Assembly (NCBI GenBank): GCA_035995885.1 | Contig: DASYKC010000046.1 | Span: 1 to 61,537 of the forward strand | From: Schlegelella_A sp035995885 | GTDB taxonomy: Bacteria; Pseudomonadota; Gammaproteobacteria; Burkholderiales; Burkholderiaceae_C | Reading direction: 5' to 3' | Length of the DNA stretch: 61,537 nt | Position numbers and translations under genes: made by a program | The notes under the pieces: generated by a model | Database searches by the model: none | What the model saw: only the letters and a program-made list of their open reading frames with translations | Told to the model about the DNA's origin: nothing | Shown here: in pieces, positions 25,471-33,935 of the stretch | Numbering within the stretch: the first letter of the stretch is position 1 | Layout of the letters: each line of letters begins with the position of its first letter

Positions 25471-26943
25471 ATGAGCGACCAGGGCGCCGCGCACGGCGTG
25501 TTGGCCACGGCTCGATACGTACCGCGCCTGCGCCTCGAGAGAAGCGAGGTTCTGGCCCGCCACCTCTGGATGGCCCCGGGCCTGCGCTCGCTGGCCAAGG
25601 GCCAGCGCGCCATCGCCAACTGGGACGAAGACACCGTGACGATGTCGGTCGAGACCGGACGGCGACTGCAGCAGGCGTTGCCTTCGGCCGACGTCGGCGA
25701 GCTGACGCTCGTCTCCACGACGCTGCCCTTCGCCGAGCGCCTGAACGCAGGGATCGTCGCCTCGGCCATCGGCCTCGCGACGTCGGCGGTGCTGCGCGAT
25801 GCAGGATCGAGCGGGCGTGCCGCGCTCGGCGAGCTCGCCTCGGCGTTGCGCCGGCCGGCCGGCAGCGCGGCACAGATGGTGCTCGCCGCCGAACGCCGCA
25901 TCGCCCATCCAGCAAGCACGCAGGAGATGATCTTCGGCGACGGCGCCGCCGGCGCGCTGGTCGGCAGCGGCGCCACCATCGCGACGCTGCTCGCGAGCCG
26001 CAGCGAATACGCCGATCTCGTCGACCACTTCCGCGAGGCCGGCCGGGACCATGAGTACGGCTGGGAAGAGCGCTGGGTGCGCGACGAGGGCTACATGAAG
26101 ATCGCGGTGGCGACGATTCGCCGCTGCCTGGAAGACGCGGGCGTCGCTGCCTCCGACGTCAGCCACTTCGCGATGCCAGCGCCGCTGGCGCGCGTCAACG
26201 AGGCGGTTGCCAAGCGCTTGGGCATCGGCTCGGCGGCGCTGGTCTCGGCCGAGCACGCGACCGTCGGCGACCTCGGCAGCGCGCAGCCCCTGGCCATGCT
26301 GGACGTTGCGCTGCGCGCCGCGGCGCCGGGCACGCTGATCCTGGTCGCGGCCTTCGGCAGCGGCTGCGATGCGCTCCTGCTGCGGCGCACGTCGACGCCC
26401 TGCCCGGGCGCCGTCCCCGACGCCGGACGGCCCGAGAACAACTACATGAAGTACCTGTCCTTCACGGGGCAGATCGATCTCGCCTGGGGCATGCGCGCGG
26501 AGATGGACAACAAGACCGCGCTGACCGCCGCCTGGCGCGACCACGCGCGCGCCGCGCGCTTCGAGGCGGGTCGCTGCAGCGCTTGCGCCACGGTGCAGTT
26601 CCCGCGTTCGCGCGTCTGCGTCAATCCCGAGTGCCGCGCCCAGGACACGCAACAGGCGGTGAGCCTGGCCGACGTCCCGGCGCGCGTCATGTCGCACACG
26701 GCTGACTTTCTCGGCTACACGCCGGATCCGCCGTTCCAGTTCGGCCACATCGATTTCGAGGGCGGTGGCCGCGTGCTGATGGAGTTCACCGACGCCGACG
26801 TCGGCGAGCTCGTCGTCGGCCTGCCGCTGCGCATGGTCTACCGCGTCAAGGAATTCGATCGCAACCGGGGCTTCCGCCGCTACTTCTGGAAGGCGACGCC
26901 GGACCGCTCCGCGCCGCCTGCCATGACCCCCGAAGGACACTGA
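25471..26943 (+). CDS. HMG-CoA-synthase/KAS-like thiolase-fold protein fused to OB-fold (DUF35) domain
   Basis: In this 490-aa protein, residues about 1-310 form a thiolase-fold unit like HMG-CoA synthase/KASIII. Residues about 350-470 form a DUF35 OB-fold domain whose rubredoxin-like zinc ribbon has Cys at about 369, 372, 383 and 388. The usual nucleophilic Cys is not evident: the region reads DAGSSGRAAL at 110-119. It may therefore act as a partner or lyase-like scaffold for the thiolase encoded immediately downstream, as DUF35 proteins do with Ltp-type enzymes in steroid catabolism. The ATG at 25471 was chosen; an in-frame GTG 18 bp upstream is possible. It is the first gene of a nine-gene operon. 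Confidence 0.85.
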   Translation: MSDQGAAHGVLATARYVPRLRLERSEVLARHLWMAPGLRSLAKGQRAIANWDEDTVTMSVETGRRLQQALPSADVGELTLVSTTLPFAERLNAGIVASAIGLATSAVLRDAGSSGRAALGELASALRRPAGSAAQMVLAAERRIAHPASTQEMIFGDGAAGALVGSGATIATLLASRSEYADLVDHFREAGRDHEYGWEERWVRDEGYMKIAVATIRRCLEDAGVAASDVSHFAMPAPLARVNEAVAKRLGIGSAALVSAEHATVGDLGSAQPLAMLDVALRAAAPGTLILVAAFGSGCDALLLRRTSTPCPGAVPDAGRPENNYMKYLSFTGQIDLAWGMRAEMDNKTALTAAWRDHARAARFEAGRCSACATVQFPRSRVCVNPECRAQDTQQAVSLADVPARVMSHTADFLGYTPDPPFQFGHIDFEGGGRVLMEFTDADVGELVVGLPLRMVYRVKEFDRNRGFRRYFWKATPDRSAPPAMTPEGH

Positions 26944-28149
26944 ATGGCCACCGGTATCCGCGACAAGGTCGCCATCGTCGGCATGGGCTGCTCGCGCTTC
27001 GGCGAGCGCTGGGATTGCGGCGCCGACGACCTGATGCTCGAAGCCTTCAATGAGGCACTGGCCGACGCCGGCGTCGGCATCAAGCAGATCGAGGCCGCGT
27101 GGTTCGGCGTCTGCCTGGAAGAGAACAACGTCGGCAAGACCGCCGGACCGCTGGCGCAGGCGCTGCGCCTGCCGCGGATCGCCGCGACCCGGGTCGAGAA
27201 CGCCTGCGCCACCGGTACCGAGGCACTGCGCGGCGCCGCCTACGCGGTCGCCTCCGGCGCGTACGACATCGTTCTTGCGCTTGGCGTGGAGAAGCTGAAG
27301 GACACCGGCTACGGCGGGCTGCCCGTGCGCACGCGCGGCGTCGCCAACGACCTGTGGCTGCCCAACTCGACGGCGCCCGGCGCCTTCGCCCAGCTCGCGT
27401 CGGCGTACGCCGCCAAGCACGGCGTCGCGATGACCGACTTGAAGCGGGCGATGGCCCACATCTCCGTCAAGAGCCACGCCAACGCCGCCCTCAATCCCAA
27501 GGCGCACCTGCGCAACAAGATCAGCGAGGACGACGTGCTGAAGGCGATGACGATCGCGGCGCCGCTCGGCCTGTTCGACTGCAGCGGCGTCAGCGACGGC
27601 GCCGCCTGCGCGATCCTGACGACCCCCGAGATCGCGCGCGCTCTGCGGCCTGACGCCGCGCTGGTCACGATCAAGGCGCTCGAAGTGTCGGTGAGCAACG
27701 GCGAGGAAGCCGGCTTCCAGCGCTGGGACGGCGCGCACATCGCGACCGCGCGCGAAGCCGGTGCGCGCGCCTACGCCGCCGCCGGCATCACCGATCCGCG
27801 TCGCCAGCTGCAGATGGCCGAGGTGCACGATTGCTTCTCGATCGCCGAAGCCGTGACCATGGAAGACCTCGGCTTCAGCGCGCCCGGCCGTGTCATGAAC
27901 GACGTGCTCGACGGCGTGTTCGACCGCGACGGCGCCTTGCCGATCGGCATCGACGGCGGGCTCAAGTGCTTCGGCCATCCGATCGGCGCATCCGGCCTGC
28001 GCATGGTCTACGAGCTCTACCTGCAGCTGCAGGGCCGCGCCGGCGAGCGCCAGCTCGGCCACGTCGACCTGGGCCTGACAGAAAACCTGGGCGGCCATCC
28101 GCACCAGAACGTCTGCGCGGTGTCCGTCATCGGCCGCCTCGGCGCCTAG
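26944..28149 (+). CDS. Thiolase family protein (SCP-x/acetyl-CoA acetyltransferase-like)
   Basis: The 401-aa thiolase has the acyl-accepting cysteine in NACATG (C88), EVHDCF near 293-298 and the second active site KCFGHPIGASG near 341-351. All catalytic residues are present. It belongs to the SCP-x/lipid-transfer-type thiolases that cleave branched or bulky 3-oxoacyl-CoAs. It starts immediately after the stop of the OB-fold protein (TGA then ATG), so the two are probably partners, like thiolase/DUF35 pairs. Confidence 0.92.
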   Translation: MATGIRDKVAIVGMGCSRFGERWDCGADDLMLEAFNEALADAGVGIKQIEAAWFGVCLEENNVGKTAGPLAQALRLPRIAATRVENACATGTEALRGAAYAVASGAYDIVLALGVEKLKDTGYGGLPVRTRGVANDLWLPNSTAPGAFAQLASAYAAKHGVAMTDLKRAMAHISVKSHANAALNPKAHLRNKISEDDVLKAMTIAAPLGLFDCSGVSDGAACAILTTPEIARALRPDAALVTIKALEVSVSNGEEAGFQRWDGAHIATAREAGARAYAAAGITDPRRQLQMAEVHDCFSIAEAVTMEDLGFSAPGRVMNDVLDGVFDRDGALPIGIDGGLKCFGHPIGASGLRMVYELYLQLQGRAGERQLGHVDLGLTENLGGHPHQNVCAVSVIGRLGA

Positions 28150-28188
28150 CGCGACCCCACCGATTTTTCATTCGAGAGGAGCTGGTTC

Positions 28189-28959
28189 ATGCGAGGACTG
28201 AAAGGCAAGACCGCCATCGTGACCGGCGCCGGCAGCGGCATCGGCCGCGCCATCGCGCTGCGGCTGGCGGCCGAAGGCGTGACCGTGGGCGTGTTCGACA
28301 TCAATCCGAGCGGCGCGGCGGACACGGTCAAGGCGATCGAGGCGGCCGACGGGAAGGCGATCGCCGTCGCCTGCGACATCACCGACTACGCCGCGGTCAC
28401 GGCCGCGGTCGCGAGCTTCGAAGCGAAGACCGGCGCCGGCACCGACGTCCTCGTCAACAACGCCGGCTGGGACACGCCGATGCCCTTCCTGAAGACCGAG
28501 GAGGCGTTCTGGAAGAAGGTGACTGCGATCAACTGGTTCGGCCCGCTGCACATGACCCACGCGGTCGCGCAGGGCATGGCGGCGCGCAAGAGCGGCCGGA
28601 TCGTCAACATCGCGTCGGACGCGGGTCGGGTCGGCTCGACCGGCGAGGTCGTCTACTCGGGCTGCAAGGGCGCGACGATCGCCTTCGCCAAGGCGCTCGC
28701 GCGTGAGGTGGCGCGCAGCAACGTCACGGTGAACACCGTGTGCCCCGGGCCGACGGACACGCCGGCCATGGACGCCTTCGTCGGCACGGGTGAAGCAGGC
28801 CAGAAGATCCGCGACTCGATGGTGCGCGGCGTGCCCCTGGGCCGCATCGGTCAACCCGACGACTACCCCGGCCTCGTGGCGTTTCTCGCCAGCGACGACG
28901 CCGCCTTCATGACCGGCCAGACGATCAGCGTCTCGGGCGGCCTCTCGATGCATGGATAA
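28189..28959 (+). CDS. badH: 2-hydroxycyclohexanecarboxyl-CoA dehydrogenase
   Basis: This 256-aa SDR has TGAGSGIG at 12-19, NNAGWD at 90-95, S143 and the YSGCK active site (Y156, K160). Features such as FDINPSGAA, INWFGPLHMTHAV, GRIVNIASDAGRVGS and the C-terminal ISVSGGLSMHG match BadH of Rhodopseudomonas palustris closely. BadH oxidises 2-hydroxycyclohexanecarboxyl-CoA to the 2-oxo compound with NAD. A GAGAGGAG ribosome site precedes the ATG. badI follows 12 bp later, the same order as in the known alicyclic pathway. Confidence 0.9.
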   Translation: MRGLKGKTAIVTGAGSGIGRAIALRLAAEGVTVGVFDINPSGAADTVKAIEAADGKAIAVACDITDYAAVTAAVASFEAKTGAGTDVLVNNAGWDTPMPFLKTEEAFWKKVTAINWFGPLHMTHAVAQGMAARKSGRIVNIASDAGRVGSTGEVVYSGCKGATIAFAKALAREVARSNVTVNTVCPGPTDTPAMDAFVGTGEAGQKIRDSMVRGVPLGRIGQPDDYPGLVAFLASDDAAFMTGQTISVSGGLSMHG

Positions 28960-28971
28960 GGAGAACTTCCG

Positions 28972-29769
28972 ATGGCCAAGGAATACAAGGACATTCTTTA
29001 CGAGGTGCGCGATGGCGTCGTGCGCATCACCATCAACCGCCCCGAGGTCTACAACGCCTTTCGCAACCAGACCCTCGAGGAGCTGATCGACGGGCTGCGT
29101 CGCGCCGACGAAGAAAAGAGCGCCAACGTGATGGTCCTCTCCGGCGCCGGCGACAAGTCGTTCTGCACCGGCGGCGACCAGAAGGTGCACCTCAGCGAAG
29201 ACGGTCTGTACGGGCCGCGCGGCACGGTGGGCATGCCGATCGAGGAGATGCAGACGGCCCTGCGCGACCTGCGCAAGGTGTCGATCGCGAAGGTGCAGGG
29301 CTTCGCGATCGGCGGCGGCAACGTCTTCGCGACGATGTGCGACCTGACCATCGCCAGCGAGAAGGCGACGTTCGGCCAGGTCGGCCCCAAGGTCGGATCC
29401 GTCGACCCGGGCTGGGGCACCGCCTACCTGGCGCGCATTGTCGGCGAGAAGAAGGCGCGCGAGATCTGGTTCCTGTGCCGCAAGTACAGCGCCGCCGAGG
29501 CCGAGAAGATGGGGCTGGTCAACAAGGTCGTGCCGCACGATCAGCTCGACGCCGAGGTCGACCAGTGGTGCAAGGAGATCAACGAAATGAGCCCGACGGC
29601 GCTGACGATCGCCAAGCGCTCTTTCAACGCCGATACGGAGAACATCCGCGGCATCGGTTTCCTCGGCATCCAGACGGTCAAGCACTACTACCAGAGCGAC
29701 GAATCGAAGGAAGGCGTGAAGGCGTTCAACGAGCGCCGCAAGCCCGACTTCAAGAAGTACGCCGGATGA
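28972..29769 (+). CDS. badI: 2-ketocyclohexanecarboxyl-CoA hydrolase
   Basis: The 265-aa crotonase-superfamily enzyme matches BadI in distinctive places: FCTGGDQ at 64-70, GRGTVGMPIEEM near 83-93, and FGQVGPKVGSVDPGWGTAYL near 134-153. It hydrolytically opens the ring of 2-oxocyclohexanecarboxyl-CoA to pimeloyl-CoA, the decisive ring-cleavage step of anaerobic and aerobic alicyclic acid catabolism. Naphthoyl-CoA MenB homologues share parts of this sequence, but the badH neighbour favours BadI. The AAGGAG site precedes its ATG. It overlaps the next gene by 4 bp. Confidence 0.92.
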   Translation: MAKEYKDILYEVRDGVVRITINRPEVYNAFRNQTLEELIDGLRRADEEKSANVMVLSGAGDKSFCTGGDQKVHLSEDGLYGPRGTVGMPIEEMQTALRDLRKVSIAKVQGFAIGGGNVFATMCDLTIASEKATFGQVGPKVGSVDPGWGTAYLARIVGEKKAREIWFLCRKYSAAEAEKMGLVNKVVPHDQLDAEVDQWCKEINEMSPTALTIAKRSFNADTENIRGIGFLGIQTVKHYYQSDESKEGVKAFNERRKPDFKKYAG

Positions 29770-31346
29770 GCCAGAGCGACGCCGCGGCCAAAGACGCAGG
29801 CGCAGCCGACGCGCCGATCCGCAGCACGCTCGATGGCGACGGCGTGCTGCTCGCGACCATCGACATGCCCGGCCGCACGATGAACGTGTTCTCGGTCGAG
29901 CTGATGGACGCGCTCGACGCGTTGATGGACCGGGCCGAGACCGACCCGCGCGTGGAAAGCGTCGTCGTCACGTCGGCCAAGCCGACCTTTCTAGCCGGTG
30001 CCGACCTGGTCATGGTGCGCGGCTACACCGAGCAGGCCAAGAGCGACACGCACGCGCAGATGTTCGATCGCTGCGGCCGCCTCGGCCGCCAGTTCGTGCG
30101 CCTCGAGGCCAGCGCCAAGCCGTGGGTCGCGGCCGTCAACGGCATTGCGCTCGGTGGTGGTCTCGAGCTTGCGCTCGCCTGTCGCGCTCGCCTCGTCACC
30201 AACGATGCGCGCACCCAGCTCGGCGTTCCGGAGGTGCGGTGGGGGTTGTTGCCGGGAGCCGGTGGGACGCAGCGCCTGCCGCGCCTGGCGGGATTCGAGC
30301 CGGCGATGGATTTGTTGCTGAGCGGCCGTTCGATCGCGCCGCTGGACGCCGTTCGCCTGGGCATTTTCGCGCGCACGGTACCGGCCGCGACGCTGGTCGA
30401 TGCGGCGAAGGAACTGGCGCGGACGATGCACGGCGAGCCCTACGACGCGAAGGCGAAGTTCGCGCGTCTCGGGCAAGCCGATGTCCCGCCGTACGACGCG
30501 GCGACCGCGCGTGCGGTCGCCCAGCAACACGCGATCGGCGCCGAGGCGTTCGGCCTCTACCCCGCGTACAGCGCCATCGTCGACAGCGTCCTCAAGGGGG
30601 CACGCCTGCCGCTCGCCGAAGCGACGACGGTCGAGATGAACCAGTTCCTGCGCCTGATGTTCGACCCGGTCGCGGGGCGCATGGTGCGCACCTTGTTTCT
30701 GCAACGGCTGCGCGCGGAACGTGAGCTCGCTGGCCGCAACGACGTGCGCCTCGAGCGCATCGGCGTCGGTGCCGTCAGCGAGGCGCGGCGCGCGTGGTCG
30801 GAAGCGCTGACAAGGCTGAAGCTGCCACAGGCCTCCGATCGCAACCTTCCCGGCGACACGCTGGCGCTGATCGACGCGCAGGGCCAGCAGCGCCGCGTCG
30901 CTCTGCAGGTCCTCGACGACGACGCGGACTTCGGCGGCGAGGTGCCTTTTCCGTTTGCCGTGCTGTCACCGGCCGGCCCCTACGGTCGCGTGCTGGAGAT
31001 CGTCGGCGCGAGCGATGCCGATGCGGCCGCGCTGGCGGCGCTGGCCGCCCGGCTCGGCTCGCTGCCCTGGCGCACGCCCGGGCCGACCAGCTTGCTGCAG
31101 CGCTTGCGCGGCAGGTCACTGGAGGAACAGGCGAAGCTGGCGTTGCGATTCGCCGCCCAGCCCAATGCCGGCGATCCCGCGTTCGTCGACGTCGCCGCCT
31201 GCCTCTCCGGCGTGACGCCGGCGTGGACCGGTGGACCGCTGACCTGGCTCTGGGCCCAGCAAAAGAGCCAGCTCGCGAGCTTCGACGGCGCGACATCAGC
31301 GGCCTGGACCCTGCTCGAGCCGGCGCTGGCGCAGGCGTGTGCATGA
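29766..31346 (+). CDS. FadJ-like enoyl-CoA hydratase with reduced dehydrogenase region
   Basis: The 526-aa protein begins with a full crotonase domain (GGGLE with E134, GVPEVRWG with E156, PGAGGTQRLPRL), so hydratase activity is expected. The linker region to about residue 310 matches FadJ/FadB multifunctional proteins, and near the end TPAWTGGPLTWLW resembles their C-terminal GFPPF-GGP segment. No GxGxxG NAD-binding motif is found between them, and the dehydrogenase domains are shortened and divergent. BadH could supply the missing oxidation. It starts in an ATGA overlap with badI. It is a candidate for the ring-hydration (BadK) step. Confidence 0.82.
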   Translation: MSQSDAAAKDAGAADAPIRSTLDGDGVLLATIDMPGRTMNVFSVELMDALDALMDRAETDPRVESVVVTSAKPTFLAGADLVMVRGYTEQAKSDTHAQMFDRCGRLGRQFVRLEASAKPWVAAVNGIALGGGLELALACRARLVTNDARTQLGVPEVRWGLLPGAGGTQRLPRLAGFEPAMDLLLSGRSIAPLDAVRLGIFARTVPAATLVDAAKELARTMHGEPYDAKAKFARLGQADVPPYDAATARAVAQQHAIGAEAFGLYPAYSAIVDSVLKGARLPLAEATTVEMNQFLRLMFDPVAGRMVRTLFLQRLRAERELAGRNDVRLERIGVGAVSEARRAWSEALTRLKLPQASDRNLPGDTLALIDAQGQQRRVALQVLDDDADFGGEVPFPFAVLSPAGPYGRVLEIVGASDADAAALAALAARLGSLPWRTPGPTSLLQRLRGRSLEEQAKLALRFAAQPNAGDPAFVDVAACLSGVTPAWTGGPLTWLWAQQKSQLASFDGATSAAWTLLEPALAQACA

Positions 31347-31792
31347 TCGATCGCGGCCGCATCGGCTTTCGGACCGCGGCCACGATCGTGCGGGTCGAGG
31401 GCTGGCGCGTCAAGCTGTTCTGCGCAGCGATTGGCGAGACCGACCCGGTGTACCTGGATGATGCGGCGGCGCGCGCCGCGGGCCATCGCGCCTGCCTGCT
31501 GCCGCCGACGTTCCTGAAGGCGATCGACGGCGAACACTTCAGCAGCGCGGCGATGCTCGATGTGCTGGCCATGCCGGTGGGCGGTGTCCTCCATGCCGAA
31601 CAGACCTTCCACCATGTCGGTCCGGTGTACGTCGGCGACGAGGTCGAGGTGAGCCGGACGATCGTCGACATCTTCGAGAAGAAGAACGGCGCGATGTGCT
31701 TCGTCGTCATCCAGAGCGACTACCGCGTCGCCGCTCGCGCGGTGGCGAGCAGCCGCCAGACGATCCTGATCCGTCAGGCAGCGGCGGCATGA
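31343..31792 (+). CDS. MaoC-like FAS1-type dehydratase, N-terminal-half protein
   Basis: This 149-aa hot-dog protein resembles the FAS1-like N-terminal half of two-part MaoC hydratases. Segments GETDPVYLDDAAARAAG and CLLPPTFLKAI match that family. It lacks the catalytic D-x-N-x-x-H set, so it is probably the non-catalytic subunit that shapes the substrate pocket. It pairs with the complete MaoC protein encoded directly downstream with a 4-bp overlap, as in steroid-type heteromeric hydratases. Confidence 0.85.
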   Translation: MIDRGRIGFRTAATIVRVEGWRVKLFCAAIGETDPVYLDDAAARAAGHRACLLPPTFLKAIDGEHFSSAAMLDVLAMPVGGVLHAEQTFHHVGPVYVGDEVEVSRTIVDIFEKKNGAMCFVVIQSDYRVAARAVASSRQTILIRQAAAA

Positions 31793-32202
31793 CCGAGATC
31801 GCGTTTGCGAAGGAACTGGCGCTGAGCAGCAGCCCAATCAGCGCCGTCGACCTCGCGCTCTACGCTGCCGCCTCGGGCGACCACAATCCATTGCACCTGG
31901 ATGCCGAGGTGGCCCGGGCCGCCGGCTTCGCGCGACCCGTCGTGCACGGCATGCTGACCCTGGCCTGGGTCGCGCGCGTGTTCACGCGTGAATTCGGCGC
32001 CGGCTGCATCGTGTCGATCGAGACGCGCTTCACCGGCGTCGCCCTGCTGGGCGACGTCCTTCATGTGACCGCCGCGCTCATCGGCGTCGAGGACGGCGTC
32101 GCGCGCTACGAGCTGAAGGCGCGCGCCGCGACCGGTACCGAGCTCGTCACCGGCAGCGCTCGCATCGCGACAGCGGCGGCCACGCACCCGGCGGCGGCAT
32201 GA
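31789..32202 (+). CDS. MaoC-family enoyl-CoA hydratase (catalytic subunit)
   Basis: The 137-aa hot-dog protein has the intact hydratase motif SGDHNPLHLD with D31 and H36, followed by VVHGML. It would hydrate a 2-enoyl-CoA to a (3R)-hydroxyacyl-CoA, probably as heteromer with the preceding FAS1-like subunit. This could serve bulky intermediates after ring opening. Its product would suit the 24345-25259 SDR. The start overlaps the previous stop (ATGA), and its end overlaps the CoA-transferase gene. Confidence 0.9.
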   Translation: MTEIAFAKELALSSSPISAVDLALYAAASGDHNPLHLDAEVARAAGFARPVVHGMLTLAWVARVFTREFGAGCIVSIETRFTGVALLGDVLHVTAALIGVEDGVARYELKARAATGTELVTGSARIATAAATHPAAA

Positions 32203-33437
32203 AGCGGCTCGCCGACGCACTCGAGCCCGGCGCACGCGTCTTCGTCTCGACCTTGAGCACCGAATCGGCGCTGCTTCGGGACGAGCTGCAGGCCGACCCG
32301 GAGCGCGCCCGCGGCGTCACCTTCGTCGGCGTGCAGTTCCCGGGCATCGACAGCATCGACTACCTCGCCGTCCATCCCGAGGCGCGTCTGAGCGCGTTTT
32401 TCATGTCGCCCGCGGTGCGTGCCGGACTGGCGGCAGGACGCGCCGAGCTGCCGAGCCTCGACTACCGCGGCATCGTGCGCCACCTGCACGAGAGCTTGCC
32501 GATGGACCTCGCGATCGCCCAGCTCACGCCGCCCGACGCCGAGGGCTGGTGCAGTCCGGGGCTCGCGAGCGACTTCATGCCGCTGGTCTGGTCGCGGGCA
32601 CGACGTCGCATTGCCCACTTCAATCCGCGCCTGCCACGCACCCGCGGCAGCTTTCGCGTTCACGTCTCCGAGCTCGACGGCGGCGTCGAAGCCGATCTGC
32701 CGCTGACAGCGTTCGCCGAGCCGGCGTGCGGCGAGGTCGAGACCCGCATCGGCGCGCACGTCTCGGCGTTGGTGCAGGACGGCGACACGCTGCAGTTCGG
32801 CGTCGGCTTGGTGCCGACAGCCCTGGCCGGCGCTCTCGCTTCGCATCGCCGCCTGCGCATCCGCGGCGGCATGATTTCCGCGGTCTTGCGCACGCTCTGG
32901 GAGCACGGTGCGCTCGATCGCGATGCGCGCATCACGACCGGCGTCGTGCTCGGCGACAGCGCCTTCGGCGATTTCTGCGCGCGTCTGGCGCCGCTCTGGC
33001 TGACCGACGTCGCGCACACCCACGACGTGGCGGCGATCGCCGCGGTCCCGCGCTTCGTCGCGATCAACACCGCCGTCGAGGTCGACCTCTTCGGGCAGGT
33101 CAATTCGGAACGCGCCGGCGGCGTCATCCAGGCGGGCGCGGGCGGCTTGCCGGCGTTCGCGGCCGGTGCCCTCGCCTCGCCCGGCGGCCGGCTCCTGATC
33201 TGTCTGGGCGCGACGGCCAAGAAGGGCACCGTCTCGCGCGTCGTGCCGGCGCTCGACCAGCGCGCGCTCTGCACCGTGCCCCGCTACCTGGCCGACGCCG
33301 TCGTCACCGAGCACGGCGTCGCCGAGCTGCGCGGGCTGTCGCTCGATGCGCGCGCCCAGGCCTTGATCGCGATCGCCGCGCCCGATCACCGCGACTCCCT
33401 GCAACTTGCCTGGAACGAGATCCGCCGCCACACATGA
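32199..33437 (+). CDS. Acetyl-CoA hydrolase/CoA-transferase family protein (4-hydroxybutyrate CoA-transferase-like)
   Basis: The 412-aa family I CoA-transferase has GVGLVPTAL near 201-209 (oxyanion loop) and the catalytic glutamate in TAVEVDLFGQVNSE (E294). It moves CoA between a short acid such as acetate and the pathway acid. Inside the ring-cleavage operon it could recycle CoA from acetyl-CoA to an early or late intermediate, giving an ATP-free activation route. It is translationally coupled at both ends by 4-bp overlaps. Confidence 0.88.
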   Translation: MKRLADALEPGARVFVSTLSTESALLRDELQADPERARGVTFVGVQFPGIDSIDYLAVHPEARLSAFFMSPAVRAGLAAGRAELPSLDYRGIVRHLHESLPMDLAIAQLTPPDAEGWCSPGLASDFMPLVWSRARRRIAHFNPRLPRTRGSFRVHVSELDGGVEADLPLTAFAEPACGEVETRIGAHVSALVQDGDTLQFGVGLVPTALAGALASHRRLRIRGGMISAVLRTLWEHGALDRDARITTGVVLGDSAFGDFCARLAPLWLTDVAHTHDVAAIAAVPRFVAINTAVEVDLFGQVNSERAGGVIQAGAGGLPAFAAGALASPGGRLLICLGATAKKGTVSRVVPALDQRALCTVPRYLADAVVTEHGVAELRGLSLDARAQALIAIAAPDHRDSLQLAWNEIRRHT

Positions 33438-33925
33438 ACGACGACAGCGAAAACATCAGTGGCGAAATCCCCGAGGGATTTTCTCCGGCGCGCATCGGCG
33501 GCGAATTCGCCACCCGCAACGGGCCGCTGTACGCGCGCTGGCACGACGAGCACCTGCTCATGGGCTTTCGGGTGGGGCCGGGACATGTCAACCCGGGCAA
33601 CAACTGCCACGGCGGCATGCTGGCGATGTTCGCCGACATCCTGATCTCCACGGCGGCGCAGTACCAGTCCGACATCCCACGGCAATTCCTGCCGACGATT
33701 TCGTTGCAGATGGATTTCATGGCGGCGGCGCCGCTCGGCGCCTGGGTGCAAGGCAAGGCCGAAATCCTGCGCGTCACCCGCAACCTCATTTTTTCGCAAG
33801 GCCTCATCCATGCCGACGAGACGCTGGCCCTGCGCACCAGCGGCGTCTTCAAGCGCGGACCGTTGCTGGCCGAGAGCGCGAGCGACCACGCCTTGCGCTT
33901 TCCGGGGCTGCCGCGCCGCGCCTGA
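33434..33925 (+). CDS. PaaI-type hot-dog thioesterase
   Basis: The 163-aa hot-dog protein has NNCHGGMLAMFAD near 56-68, the PaaI-family active-site region with D68, and SLQMDFMAAAPLG later. Such enzymes release CoA from dead-end aryl- or acyl-CoAs and protect the free CoA pool. It is the last gene of the operon, coupled by ATGA to the CoA-transferase. Its stop is 10 bp from the stop of the convergent MDR gene, with no obvious terminator between. Confidence 0.88.
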   Translation: MNDDSENISGEIPEGFSPARIGGEFATRNGPLYARWHDEHLLMGFRVGPGHVNPGNNCHGGMLAMFADILISTAAQYQSDIPRQFLPTISLQMDFMAAAPLGAWVQGKAEILRVTRNLIFSQGLIHADETLALRTSGVFKRGPLLAESASDHALRFPGLPRRA

Positions 33926-33935
33926 GCGGGCGGCG

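Noticed and set aside
25471..26943. Thiolase-fold/OB-fold gene as a pseudogene because a catalytic Cys is missing
   Set aside because: The frame is full-length, the zinc-ribbon cysteines are intact and the downstream thiolase is tightly coupled, so it looks functional.
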